A stretch of 64,000 nucleotides of DNA from Limonium bicolor (GCA_023374045.1 CM041779.1:273171258-273235257), one strand, 5' to 3'. Shown: positions 24,631-36,651, numbered from the stretch's first letter. Notes: generated by a model from the sequence alone, not told the origin. Program-made: numbers and translations.

Positions 24631-27600
24631 TGTAACACCCCTCTCCATAATCACATAATAATCTCTCTCATAGCAATAAATAAAACGTCTTACAGTGGAA
24701 GATATAATAACAACAACAATACTCACTCGGGTGTCACCGACCATTACTCGCCCATGTGAGTAATGAAGCCAAACTATATCCAATTTCCAACATAAACAAA
24801 CTGCTAACCGCCGTGATAACGAGATAATTCCTATACATCATACTAAGTCCATAATCATAAACATCGACAAGTGAGCATCTACCCAATTCCGAATATACAT
24901 AACCGTACCATAATACATTTACCAGTCTGATATCGTTATACAAATAAACTCCCTGTGCGGTAATCAAAATGAATTCTAATTACCCTGTTCCCGCACTTCG
25001 GCTTCGACAATAATCAACAACCTGCATAATGGTGTAGTATCAGCGATAAACGCTGAGTATGCCGGGCCTGGACCCTAATGGTCACTTAGTCATTTTAACC
25101 ATCTTATTATTAGATTGGTTTCACGCTTTACCATTTTACAGTTATAATCAATATTGTAATATACATATATACTTAATCATCCATCCAAATATTCATAAAC
25201 ACTCAACCATCCATCTAATTCAAATAGTCATAAAATATCACAACAACAATTGTATATCAAACGTATCGAATAATAATACTGAATAAACGTCGTAGCGAAC
25301 ATCATCCTTTGTTAATTTAATTTGGCCTTTAAGGCCCCATCCATCCAAACCATGTTTAATTAAATACCAGTTGGGCGTCATGTTAAGACAACCCGATAAC
25401 CTCACCATGGACAGTAGTCCTCCCGTACACACAAAGGTGCTCATTTCGCCAGAGGTCCGGAGGCCCCTGACTATTCTCTTTTGTCTCGTAAGACGTCCAT
25501 ATAAAGGCCGTAGCCACCTGACCCACGATCCAAATAGGGCTCGTTGGGTATAAACCTGGAGCGGAACCCAATCGGGAACCCCTCAGTGATCACAAATGCG
25601 CAACCAGGTAGTTCGTAAACTACGCTGGATTCCTCACCTCAACTCACACCATCTCTCTCTCATAATGTTTAAGAAATGCTCTTAGTCTTATGGAGAATAT
25701 AATTTATTAATTAGCTGCCCAATGGGTCTCACGCATACCTAGAAGTAATCTAGGTTATATTCATGTTCGAGATCCATGCTCTAGAGACCGACAATGTCGT
25801 GACTCGTCCCTAAGTGTTTTACTTAGGTTACCATATCCTTAATATTAATACTAATGGTATTATATCAAGTAACTGTCTTGTCATCACAATAATGTATATG
25901 TATGTTTATATAAGTCGATCTATAGTCGACGTAGTGTTAGTCCCGTAGGACGCTCGTGCATAAATGATTAATGCAGTAACACACATATTCACATACACGT
26001 ATCCAAAACACTTAACACACAAGTGATATCAACCAAATCCGAGCCCAAGGAGTTTCCTTAGGACAACTCGGATCAAACCCCTTTACATACCGTTCACCAA
26101 GACCTAGGATGCGCAATGTAGACCACTAGCTCGTCAAGCGCCTTCGTCTGAAGTATGATCTAAACGGTAATAAACTATAAGTCAGTCTCCATGACTAACT
26201 ACATCCGGTATTTCCGAAAAACAAGTAACCCCAACAGTTCATCCCCGGATTTCTACAGTTATTTGTTACGGGTTTCTATAAACCGGTCGGCTTGTTACTA
26301 AAAACTCGTATGTCGACATGTTTCGACTGTTAAGTTTAATTCATTATATTTCTTTAATCTTATCCACCATTAAACTTAGGTCTATAACCTATAGTTGCAT
26401 GTATGCATGCGTGACTTATTATATTGTATTATTTTTCATATAGTATTATTTTCCCACCATCCATTATAATACATTGTATTATATAACCCCTTACCTTAGC
26501 AAATTATATTTGCATTCAAAAACTCATAACTTATAGTTTGTAACTATTTTTGTAATAACCACCACCATTATATTATATGGTTTCTAACCATAATATATAT
26601 CCATCCTTATATACATTATTCTTGTATATGTATATATTTACCATCTAGGTAAGTTTCATGAGTTATAAAACTCTTATATTATATGTTACATTTTATCATC
26701 TTATATTAGATGATTATTCCCATTAGTTGTATTATATTATACAACTTATATTAAGATTATTATCCTAATATTATGTAACATTTTTATGTTGTATATTTAC
26801 AACTCCTAAGGTTTATTCAATAAGTACCTTAGTTTATAAATCTTATTTATTTATAGTTTGTCACATTATTTAATGTGGATATCCTTACTTATTAATTAAT
26901 TCCATCTAAACCATATAATTGTTATAACATTTATAACATTGTAGACCATAGTCTAAAATTCATTTTCCAACTCTTTATAATTCGGTACAGCCCTTATCTT
27001 TATTTTAATTTCATTTTGACCACATAACATTATGTAATGTTATACCATATACTAATATCATATAATATGATATTTTTATTTACCTTAATCTATAACCTAT
27101 AGTTTTTATACAAAACTATATAATATTGCCACATGGGCACCATATCAAAACCTTATTCTTTTCCATGATCCATAGTTTTCTTTATTTACAAAATCACCCC
27201 ATTATTTATACCATGTTATATATATATCATATAATATAACATTTTTAACTTATAAAATGGTATAACCTATGGTTATATTTTTTGTAAAATTCCGAACAGA
27301 CCCATGTGTTGTTCTAAATTATTTTTCTAGCCCACCAAGTTTCTACAATTGCCATTTGGCCCAATTTATAACATATAGTTTTATAATATAACTAAAACTA
27401 TATATTATACACATATCTTATTAAATACTCTTATATAATTCTAAAAATCACCAAATTTCACCAAAGGGTTATAATTACCCTTACTAACCTTATACTTTCG
27501 GTATTTTACATTTCCACCCCATCTTTTATTCCAAAGTGTCATAATGACATAATAACTATATATTATACATATATAGTTTATTTTAATTCCAAAAACAACC

Positions 27601-28286
27601 CAATAAATTCCTAAAAATTCCTTATAGCCCATGGGTGTTTATAATACCATTATACACCCTTTATTTTTGGTAATAACATATTTACCACATATGTTAAAAT
27701 TGTTACAATTAAATACTTATCTTATAATAAAACCTTAAATAAGTTATCTAACTTATTTAATTTGGTCAAAACCTACCATATGGTCAAGGTTGACCTCCTT
27801 AATATTGCCTTGACCATCAATCTCCATATATTACGGTTTTATACCCATACTTTTCAGAAATTACCATTTAACCCCAAAACTTTATAAAATCTTATAATTT
27901 TTATTTAAACTCCTTTAAACCTCCAATTTTCGGCTTTATTATTATTTAGCCCCCAAATTTAATTTAATTATACTTTAACTCCTTATTCCTTGCGGCAATA
28001 CATATATATTACCTAAACTTAATTAAAACCTTATAAATGCATAAATAAAATGGCCTAAAGTACATGGCCTTATTACAAACATTAGCTTATAAAATAAATT
28101 ACACATAAATGCCCAAAAATGCATTAAACTCTCGGCCTTACCACCATCTTTTCTATATTTACCAATTTTCCACATAATGTCTTAAATTTGACAATTATGT
28201 TAATTAATTAGTTATAAAATTTACTAAACCATTCCTTAATCACCTAAGGTCAAAATAAGACCTTAATTAACCCATTCACTCACGGC

Positions 28287-28329
<43 letters not shown>

Positions 28330-29040
28330 ATATGTGTATAAACACATATTAATATACCAAGTGAAGGTTTAAGTGATTTATACCTTGTTTTTGCCAAGTT
28401 AAGGCCTTGTTTGGCCACGGCTGTTTGGAGATAAATTTTCCACAGCTTAGTTTACATGTTTTCAAACAGCAATTAAGGCATGATTAGTCTCCAAGCAAGA
28501 TCTAACCATAAGAAGTGTTTAATGTCTATTTTCAAGGTAAAATTTACCTTAGAATACCAAGGTAGCCAAGATGTTCTTCGGCCTATATTTACAGTAGGTA
28601 AAGAGCATCAAAAGAGCTACTAAAACCAAGCTTTAAACTGGTATAACTCAGATTCGAAGATGGCTAATTTTTACCTTGTTTAAAATGCCTAAAATGGTGT
28701 TTTTGGCTTGGATCTGGCTATACCTTGAAGATCTTGATATATCAACTGAATAAGTATGTTAAGAAGAAGATTATAAGCCTAGGAAACAAGGATTTCAAAC
28801 CGTAATTGAAGAAAATCAAAGGATAAGTGCTTAAAGCACATTTTTATACCTTAAGAACAAGATTAGAGTTCTCCACCTCCTTCCCTTGTTACAGCCGAGA
28901 TTTGACCATCTTTTAACCTCCAAAACAAGCTAGAAACATGGATGGAAATGGTTGATGCTTTGCTCCATGGAAAGAGGAAAGAAATGTGAAGAGAATGAAC
29001 ATAAAATGGCTTAATAAGCTTACCTATGTCAATTGTTGTT
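24631..29040 (-). repeat. B-like LTR segment of the composite
   Basis: On the reverse strand this resembles 20240-24355 of element B's LTR. Landmarks are the gccgaagtgcggg segment (near 24990 here, 24015 in B), repeated short 'tataaagtttggggt'-type phrases, and tttccatggagca near 28970 (20270 in B). No gene is seen. Confidence 0.65.
28289..28340. repeat. AT microsatellite
   Basis: A nearly pure run of at dinucleotides with one interruption, ending tatgtgtata. Such runs vary in length and are error-prone in assembly. Confidence 0.9.
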
Positions 29041-30257
29041 CTCTTCTGAAATGGCTTTATAAAGCTGTAAATAAGCATCATAACATAATCATAACAAGCA
29101 TCCATACAAGGATAACAATGTCACACAGATCAAGAATGCAGAAGGTCAAGTTAGATGTCATGTAATTATTCCACCGGTAGTAGATCCTCACAATGGGACT
29201 AACATGTATATAAGAGTACTTCACAGCAGTGGAGGTATAGTGACCTCGTTAACCTCCTTCGTGGAGTAAGATAGTCGGGTATGATAATCCCTTAGACGAG
29301 ATGGGACTCTCGTACATTAGGTGGGTAATTAGTCCCTCAGAAGATAACATAGTTAACTCCTGCACTATAGAAAGGTGGGAATCGAACCCTCGAGAGGAAT
29401 AAAGTCTTCCTCCCCACTTGTACTGTTCCGGTACGCAGCCGGTGAGTGACATAGTGCACCCAAAACTCCTGTCGCGACGTAAATTGAATAGGAGACGACC
29501 TGAGGCAGGTACAACTCCTATAGCATGCATGGCCAGATCCAACTGGGCTCCTCGTTCTCGTAGTATAGAATTGTCAAGTGTCACACAAGGACGTTAATCA
29601 AGAACACAATGTGTATTGTCGATTATCACGTTTAGGATAACGACGTCTGTTATAAAGTGAAGTTAGTGAGAAGCTTGAGTACAAGTTCTCGGTGTAATAA
29701 AACGCAGGTATTTAATCCACTGGTAATGTAGTGATGTATGCGTGGGACATACACGTTGTAGTTAATATCTTTCACACATATAAAATAACACAATAGTGCA
29801 CAAGAGTAATACAACATTTAACAATAATTATCTTGGTCGTTATTTCAAACAACAGATAGCACACAAGCCGGTGTAATCCGGTAGAAAGTAGACTGCAAGA
29901 ATTGCATACCGTTCACCGTAGACTGTACTTGTTTAATTCCCGGTCAATGTCTGGTCAAACAACGTCCTAGAATAGGTTTAACTGAACGTGTTAATTTATG
30001 TAACTCTCGTATAATATTTTTATTGATTCATGAAACGATTTCATATTCGTTATTTCATGTGAGGTTTATTTCTTTATACTCATGTAGTTCCTTTAACCTC
30101 TATTCCTTATCATTAATTAAGGTATTGATATATACCTTTCCAAAACATGTAGTCTTAATTTCTAAAACTTATATTGTGTGGTAATTCCTTTTAATTACCT
30201 TATTATTGGATGTATAACTTATTTGTTATTCCTTGTGATTTATTTCGAAATCCTTTA

Positions 30258-30291
<34 letters not shown>

Positions 30292-32852
30292 TTATATATT
30301 CATGTACTATTTATGTTACATGTTTCATAATTGTCTAATCGACATATCAACTTTACAATTTCTCAATTATATTTATATGTCACGCATGGACATAATATTC
30401 TTATAATTTCTTTATTATTCTCCTCTTAATCATAAATAATATTTATTGGTTGTAATTAAATTCCTTATAACTATATAGCCTATAGTTTAAATACCATAAT
30501 TCCTTATATTCATTTCCTTTTGTTTTTTGAAACCCTTAACTGTATAAGCTTATGTACATGTATTATTTATGATACATGATTATAATTGTCTAAATGACAT
30601 AACCACTTAATAAATTCTAAAATTATACTTACGTGTTTCGCATGGGCATATTTCTCCCATATCTTTTATTAATTACAAACTAACTCCAAATAAGATCATT
30701 TCTTTTACAAGTGAATTACTTGTATTTTTATAACATATAGTTTTAATTTCATAAATCCTTAAATCATAATTTCCTTTTCTATATTTCCTAAATATCCATA
30801 TAGGACCTACAAATATCTTTTAATCCCATAAATACAACATACTTTTCGGTTATTATATTATAACCACATTTATTTCTTAAACTTACATTATACTCCAAAA
30901 TACATTGTAATACATAGTTTTATTTTCTTAATTAATTAATTCACTAGACCACCTTTAAAATTTCGGTATTTATTATTTGGATACCTTAACTTTTATAAAT
31001 TACCAAATCAACCCTTAACCTTTCAGTTTTGACAACTAATTTTCTATAATTACATTTTAACTCCAAAAACTTTATATAATTTATATATTCATTCATAACT
31101 ATAGTTTTAATATTTAATTTCCTTAATAACCAAGTGGACACTTATATTTTCACAAATTATGATTTCGCCCATATAAAATTCGGTTTCTTATTTAAACTCT
31201 TATAAATTACATAATCACCCCAAAACTTTTATAAACTTAATATTTCATGTCATAAATCATTTTAACTCAAAGTTTTCGGTCAACACTTTGACCATAGTCT
31301 AATTTCATACTTAATATATTAATATACCCATAAACTTATACGTTTCCCGGTTTTACACCAATCTTTCCAAAAATTACAAAATAGCCCCAAACTTTATAAA
31401 TTGTTATTTTAACTACATAACTTATTAAACTAGTCATTTAAACACTAGTAATTATTTTTAACTTACCCAAAATTCTTAATATAAGTTTATATACTTATAT
31501 AGCTCATCAAAACCTATTTTTCACCATTTGAATTCGGTCATAATTATATGATGCCTTATGATTTTTAAAACTTGACTTATAACTCAAAATAATTATACAT
31601 ATATACATATGAGCTATATATCTCATGCCAAAATTATTGTAATGTATTAGATATTTTTTAGCTCAAAATGGAGCAAATATTTCTTAGATAATTCGGCCAC
31701 AAAAATAACTCTTCATAAATAATTTTTTTGTGACATAATATTATACCTTAAGGTAATAACTTTAGCTTAAGAGTTATAATTATTTTTCTTGGTAAATAAC
31801 CTCGATAATTTCGGCCTTAATTATTTGTAGAGATGTACATAATTTTTATACAACATTTAAGAGCTTAAAATAAGCTTGAACATAGTAGATCTAGTATTAG
31901 AACTTACTCTTTAACCTTGTATGATTTTAGAACTTAAGCTCCCCTTGAATTCCCAAGCTTCCTTCAATGGAAAATGTAGCTTCAAATTTCGGTTTCCATA
32001 CATGAAGAGAAGGGGTTTAGGAGTTAGATCTTAACACATATCTTAAGTAAGATTAGAAGATGATTTCAAGGTATTACCTTAGGTATTTTCCTTACTTAAA
32101 TTCGGCACTAATTATAAACACCATATGGAGGAAGATAAGGATCACCATACCTTACCGAAATTTCCAGATTGCGCACCCTCTACGGTTTTTGTCACCCGGA
32201 ACTGAAATGACCACAAAAAACTCATGATCTTTATATGGTTGGAAAGCTAATTCAAAGAGGAAAAACTTTGGTGTTGAGGAAATTCCGAGAAAACGTACGG
32301 AAAATTCAGAATAACTCCCGAACTGAGACCTATTGAACAGATTCACTGCTGCGAACCACTTTGCTTTATTTTGTTCACCCAGAACTGAATACACCATGAA
32401 AATTCGATATCTTTATATGGGTGGAAAGCTAATTCTAAGAGGAACAAGTTTGATGTTGGGAAAATTTTGAGATAACTTACTGAAAATTCTAGAATCTCTC
32501 CCGAACTCAGACCTTTTGGACAGATCTGCTACTTGATTCTTGCTTTGTAGAATTAGCTAGGAAAATGACATGGGAATGGAGTTAGAAGCTAGAACTCCAT
32601 TAATGGACTTAAGAGCTTCAAAGGAATAAGATGAAGGAAGAAGAGAGAGGAGGGAGCCTTACCAAATCGGCAATGGTGTGTGCAAGGGAAAGAATGAGGC
32701 TAGGCTCACGTAAGAATAAGAGAAGGTAAGTTTGATTGATTTTTGTTTTGTTAATTTTTAATGTCAATTGACTATTCTTTTCATTAGTTTTATTCCATAG
32801 GTTATTGGCTCAATAAATGCCCATGTTACCAGCATGAGTTCGGCCATGTGGT
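29040..32852 (-). repeat. C-like LTR segment of the composite
   Basis: On the reverse strand this matches about 43490-46735 of element C's 5' LTR with clear divergence. Landmarks: ggatctggccatgcatgc (near 29530 here, 46325 in C), the clustered 'gaggtcactatacctcc' sequence near 29235, and attgagccaata near 32810 (43526 in C). It lacks the first 1.2 kb and the last 0.4 kb of the C-type LTR. Confidence 0.7.
30261..30290. repeat. TA microsatellite
   Basis: Fifteen ta units in the C-like LTR segment. Confidence 0.9.
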
Positions 32853-32914
32853 GCGGCCTGCGTGCCAAAGCGGACAATATCACACATGTGGGCTGATTGG
32901 GCTGGGCTGTCACA
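32853..32914 (+). repeat. Truncated TRIM LTR end
   Basis: From gcggcctgcgtgcc to gggctgtcaca it matches the last part of the 189-base LTR of the TRIM in element A, here in plus orientation. It lies exactly at the junction between C-like and A-like LTR sequence. Its 5' part and any partner LTR are missing. Confidence 0.75.
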
Positions 32915-33411
32915 CAATGCCTAACAACACTCAAAACCCACTCAGAAAGTCAATTTTCTCAAAAACGTGCTTTAAGGAATTTTAAAGCACATTTTGTGTT
33001 AGAACATGTTTTAGAGCTTGGTTTCCTTTGAGAATGGTTTTATAATGTTCATTACTTCATTATAATACTTAGGAATCCAATTCTATATCAAATAGAGGTC
33101 ATTAGACCTTTAAGGTTTTCTTAGAGCACATTTTTGCCCTACTCGACCTTGAAGCATGTAAATGCTTGTTCTTTGTGTTGGAGTGTTGTACAACAACTAT
33201 AATATGTTTAGTTATGTGTTAATAAGCTTAGGACAAAGTTTTAGGTCCTAAGAAGTTCATTTGGGTATTTATTTACCCTAAACAGTCAAAGGGTGCAATA
33301 TCTTGCTTTGTGTTGACCACTGTTGTTCTCAATTGACTTTTAAGGCATGTTTAGGCCTTAATTAATGTGATTAGATGTTTAATCCATGTTTTATTAGTTT
33401 GAGGTATTTCA
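32915..33411 (-). repeat. A-like LTR head of the composite
   Basis: The reverse strand opens tgaaatacctc and later carries phrases shared with LTR A near 3596-3770, such as ttaaagcacgtttttga and aatgtgctctaag. It includes the outer terminus next to the gtgag duplicate. Confidence 0.65.
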
Positions 33412-34007
33412 GTGAGACATCAGAGGACATTCCAGAGATACCGGGCTTGGCAGCGGCCATGGCTACCATTGTCGCGCAGTTAGGGACTCAGTTTACGGGA
33501 GCCATACCCCACCCACCACAGCCCAGAGAGACCAATTGGCTGAAGAGTGTAGCTGACACACGAGTACCAACATAGTTGGGGGAGCCGGACCCCGCTTTAC
33601 TGGAGAGGTTCATCGTGGAGCACCAGAAGACGTTTCGAGCTGAACGGGTTCCTGAGTATCAGATGGTTGACATCACAACTTTCCACCTGAAGGACGCTGT
33701 AGATATTTGGTGTCGGTCAGTCGAGAACCACCATCGAGCCACACTGGGTTTTGACTGGACAACATTCGTGCAGATGCTTCGGGACAAGTACTACCCCGAG
33801 CACCTGAAGCAGAGGAAGCGTCAGGAGTTCGAGACTTTGACGCAAGGGAGTCAGACGGTGGACAAGTACTACACTCGGTTCATCAGTCTACTAGACTTCA
33901 TCCCGGGAGTTGACTACTCAGATACGGTGAAGATCCAGAAGTTTATAGCGGGTTTACAGTTCCACATCCAGGGTTTCATGGGAGCTATACGCTTCACCTC
34001 CATCCAG

Positions 34008-34081
34008 GTAAATAAATACCTAAATCTCTTTTATCTACTAAGAACTACCTTACAAATACGGAACTCACCAAGAAATTACAG
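34008..34081 (+). other. Predicted intron 1 in B gag
   Basis: 74 bases, catccag|gtaaat to attacag|gagtgc, AT-rich and without coding pattern. Phase 0. Element C has an intron at the homologous place (47966-48066), also directly after a CAG codon in ...IQ / ...LQ. Confidence 0.75.
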
Positions 34082-34211
34082 GAGTGCTATGACGTTGTGT
34101 CGACGACCGAGCTGATGCTTCAGACTCGGGATGAGGCCCAGGGGAAGAAGAGGAAGAACCCCACAGGCGAGGATGGGGGAGCGGCTTCTAGCGGCAGCAG
34201 CAAGTGGGAAA

Positions 34212-34297
34212 GTAAGAAACCTTCTAAAATATGAATTGTGTTTGTTTACTTACTGCTTAATGCTTGAAGTGATTACTAACCCTAAACCTTCAACAAG
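34212..34297 (+). other. Predicted intron 2 in B gag
   Basis: 86 bases, gggaaa|gtaaga to caacaag|aaattc, with a branch-like attactaac. Removing it joins WE to KFFGKKK in frame. Element C shows no counterpart. Confidence 0.65.
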
Positions 34298-34418
34298 AAA
34301 TTCTTCGGCAAGAAGAAAAGGCAGCAGGATTACCAAAGTCAGAAGGCGAAGGAGCAGACTCCTCGCCTGACTGGTCCCGCTATCGACGCCCAACCGCTTA
34401 GGTATGCACCACCCAAGG

Positions 34419-34499
34419 GTAAGAATACCCACCTTTTATCTTACTAAATAATTCCAATTAAATACCATTCCATTACTAACCAAAGTTGTATAACAATAG
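34419..34499 (+). other. Predicted intron 3 in B gag
   Basis: 81 bases, cccaagg|gtaaga to aacaatag|gcacta, AT-rich with a branch-like attactaac. It splits a glycine codon (G|GC) just before the zinc knuckles. Element C has the same split at 48303-48390. Confidence 0.75.
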
Positions 34500-34865
34500 G
34501 CACTAAGCTACCCCAGCGCCATTTCTTCTCTAAGCGCTGTGGGAAGGACCATCCTAGCGTCGACTGATCAGGCAAGAAGGTGGAGTGCCACTACTGCAAG
34601 CGGGAGGGCCACAGAGAATACGACTGCTACTCCAACCCTAAGAGCCAGATGTACAAGGGGCCTAGAGGTGCACCGAAAGCCCTAGCTACTGAGTTAAGCG
34701 GACCGCGAGGTGGTCAAGCGTCACATCCCACTACCTACACCAGAGGTCCGACGGGACAACCATCCTTATCCACACGTCAGAAGGACAAGGAGGTCGCCAT
34801 GGGTCGGAACACCCTCTATTCAGCGAGAGCTTCAGGCTTTGAGACTAGCGCTCAGCGCGATACCG

Positions 34866-35857
34866 GTAAGCTTAAGACCTAAACCAAGAGCATGTTGCAT
34901 GATTGTGCGTTTACAGCTTTCAAACCATGAACCTTGTATGTTAAATGCGATTAGTAGAGAATTTGATATTACAGAAACCTGACTTAGGAAACCTTTCACC
35001 TAATAGGACACTTTGATATCTGCTACCCCATACCTACGAGACCGAGATTACCTAAACCTTTAAGCGAAGGAAGGGAATATCCAGATGGAGAGTGCCAAGT
35101 GCTTCAACTCGGCATGATCTTGCTCAAGCAATACTTAACCCTAGATGAACAAATAACCATTGTAAATGAGTGTAGAACCCCGGGGACGGTTTTAGGAGGA
35201 TTTTATATTCCGGGATATGAGAGCGGGTCAAAACTTAAATTGTATATGATGTGTATAGGTAAGGATTGGGATCCACAGAGTAGGACATATTTGGATGTGA
35301 GAAAAATAGATGAAGCAAGAGTGCATAGGATACCTGATACTTTTCAAACCTTAGTGACGGAAGTGGTCAAGATTGCACAACACTTTGAAGCAAACCCCAT
35401 ACCAGACATAGAAGCCGATATTTGTATTGTGAACTTCTATGAGAAAGGGGAAGACTTGGGTTGCACCAGGACCATGACGAGAAACCCGAGTCAATCACCA
35501 AGGGAGTACCGGTTGTATCTATCTCCATTGGAGATAACGCGGAGTTCCTCTACGGTGACCAGAAGAGGTTGGACAAAGCGAGCAAGATTGTTCTGAAGTC
35601 TGGAGACGTGTTGGTATTTGGTGGAAAGTCGAGACTTGTATACCATGGGATTAAGGGCATTAAGCTGCACAGTGCCCTTTTGACCTTAGTCAATGTTACA
35701 CATTTAAAGTCCAAACGATTGAATTTGACATTTAGACAGTATTGATGTAATTTATGGAGCTTGTATGTAAGAATCATCGTGTATTCATAAATGGCATTTT
35801 GGAATTCCTTTGATACATGCACTCCAATATTACTGTCTTACGAATTCTTAACTTCAG
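34866..35857 (+). other. Predicted 992-base intron holding the B AlkB ORF
   Basis: Donor ccg|gtaagc and acceptor cttcag|gctgtg. Removing it joins the Gag frame to the protease exon through a split glycine codon: DT, then GCEPNEEAV. The homologous interval in element C (48738-49729) is also 992 bases and has the same codon phase. The AlkB ORF occupies most of it, with its own stop codon about 110 bases before the acceptor. Confidence 0.75.
34988..35745 (+). pseudogene. Element B AlkB-type dioxygenase, one frameshift
   Basis: AlkB-family Fe(II)/2-oxoglutarate enzymes oxidise methyl groups off N-methylated bases in RNA or DNA. The frame opens after a stop near 34985; the first ATG is at 35114 (MILLKQYL). 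The N-terminal part includes GGFYIPGY and MMCIGKDWDP. Near 35460 one base is missing from LHQDHDE (gggttgcac), and reading continues in another frame with SISIGDNAEFLY, SGDVLVFGGKSRLVYHGI and RLNLTFRQY. The iron ligands H-x-D and the distal H, and the two arginines of RxxxxxR, are all present. There are no nonsense codons, unlike neighbouring pol. Roughly half the residues agree with element C. The nearest relatives I recognise are bacterial AlkB and plant ALKBH1-like proteins. Role in the element: unknown. Confidence 0.85.
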
Positions 35858-36651
35858 GCTGTGAACCTAATGAGGAAGCCGTTCTGAATATCTTGAATAT
35901 GGCGGAAGCCAAGGATAAGGGAAATGTCATCACAGGTATGACATCTGACAATAAAGTAATACCAAACTACAAATCTCAATGCGGTACTAACTCATAGGCG
36001 AAAATCACAGGCACTTTCACTATGAATGGCGTGAGTGCATCGATACTGTTTGATTCAGTAGCGTCTCACCCCATATCTTCTGCTATGGCGAAGAAATTGG
36101 AGACAACTTCTGAGCCTCTCTCAGATTTCCTAGTCACACTACCGACGAAGGAGAGAGTGAGGTGCACGGGAATCTACACGGGACTCCAGATCCAAATTAT
36201 GACTAAAGACTTTCCCGCATATCTGATAGAGTTTGAGAATTTGGGCTTTCACGTCATCATCGGCATGGATTGGCTACAGAAGTACAAGGGCCGACTGCAT
36301 TGCACAGAGCATAGATTATTGCTGAAGAGCCAGAGGGGCGAGACAGTCTCTTACCACAGTACTCCGAGAGAGCTGATCTTCAAGCTGGTATCTGCTATAA
36401 CTTTGATGAAGAAAGTGAGGAAGGGGCAGCTAGCTTATCTATGCTATGTCCAGGACATGAGGCACGAGGAGCAGATGCAGTCATACATTCCAGTTGTATC
36501 CGACTTCCCTGATCTGTTTCCTGAGGAGTTGCCAGGAATGCCGCAAGAGAGAGATGTTGAATTCTCTATTGACTTGATACCGGGTACGGGGCCTATTGCC
36601 AAGGCGCCCTACTGGATGGCACCAGCGGAAATGAGGGAGTTGAAGATCTAG
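35858..36651 (+). pseudogene. pol: Element B aspartic protease and start of RT, decayed
   Basis: The protease cuts the Gag-Pol polyprotein. Exon 35858-35935 (GCEPNEEAV...) joins to 36011 over a predicted 75-base intron, giving VITGTFTMNGV. The active-site motif reads FDSVASH where element C has FDSGASH, so the catalytic DSG glycine is changed to valine. Later GMDWLQKYKGRLHC matches the second half of the retropepsin domain. The frame continues into the linker (VVSDFPDLFPEELPGMP) and the first RT residues, and stops at TAG 36649 where element C has CAG. Confidence 0.8.
35936..36010 (+). other. Predicted intron 5 in B, before protease
   Basis: 75 bases, atcacag|gtatga to atcacag|gcactt, with a branch-like tactaac near 35985. 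The repeated atcacag at both ends means the exact junction is certain only within that repeat, but the frame is kept. Element C reads straight through here. Confidence 0.6.

Larger units (their letters stand above)
24631..33411 (-). mobile_element. Composite reverse-strand LTR inserted in element B gag
   Basis: Bounded by the perfect target duplication gtgag (24626-24630 and 33412-33416). On the reverse strand it opens tgaaatacctc at 33411 and closes ggggtgttaca at 24631, so it has the two ends of one LTR-type element. Inside, in reverse-strand order: about 0.5 kb like the head of LTR A (33411-32915), a 62-base TRIM LTR end (32914-32853), about 3.8 kb like the body of LTR C (32850-29040), and about 4.4 kb like the body and end of LTR B (29040-24631). 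No primer site, purine tract or coding sequence was found. It may be a recombined or deleted element, or a solo LTR carrying a later insertion. Confidence 0.75.
33417..34865 (+). pseudogene. gag: Element B Gag, main part (nucleocapsid with zinc knuckles), decayed
   Basis: Structural protein that packages element RNA. In frame with the 17-codon start at 24580, it reads through a proline-rich stretch and a TAG at 33573, then a retrotransposon Gag core (residues around FHLKDAVDIWC, LRDKYYPEH and VDKYYTRF). The frame is kept only if three short introns are removed: 34008-34081, 34212-34297 and 34419-34499. After the third come RCGKDHPSVD, where a TGA sits at the last cysteine of the first knuckle, and then CHYCKREGHREYDC, a complete CCHC knuckle. 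It ends at the donor ccg|gtaag after 34865. Domain order and intron sites agree with element C. Confidence 0.8.

Noticed and set aside
24631..33411. A complete reverse-strand retrotransposon with two LTRs and interior
   Set aside because: No primer site, purine tract or coding domain was found on the reverse strand, and the two outer parts are not copies of each other.
35099..35596. AlkB ORF as a host gene or processed pseudogene that happened to land in a retrotransposon
   Set aside because: A homologous ORF lies at exactly the same place, between zinc knuckles and protease, in two diverged elements, in the same intron phase. One chance insertion does not explain both unless it happened in their common ancestor, which is the capture hypothesis.
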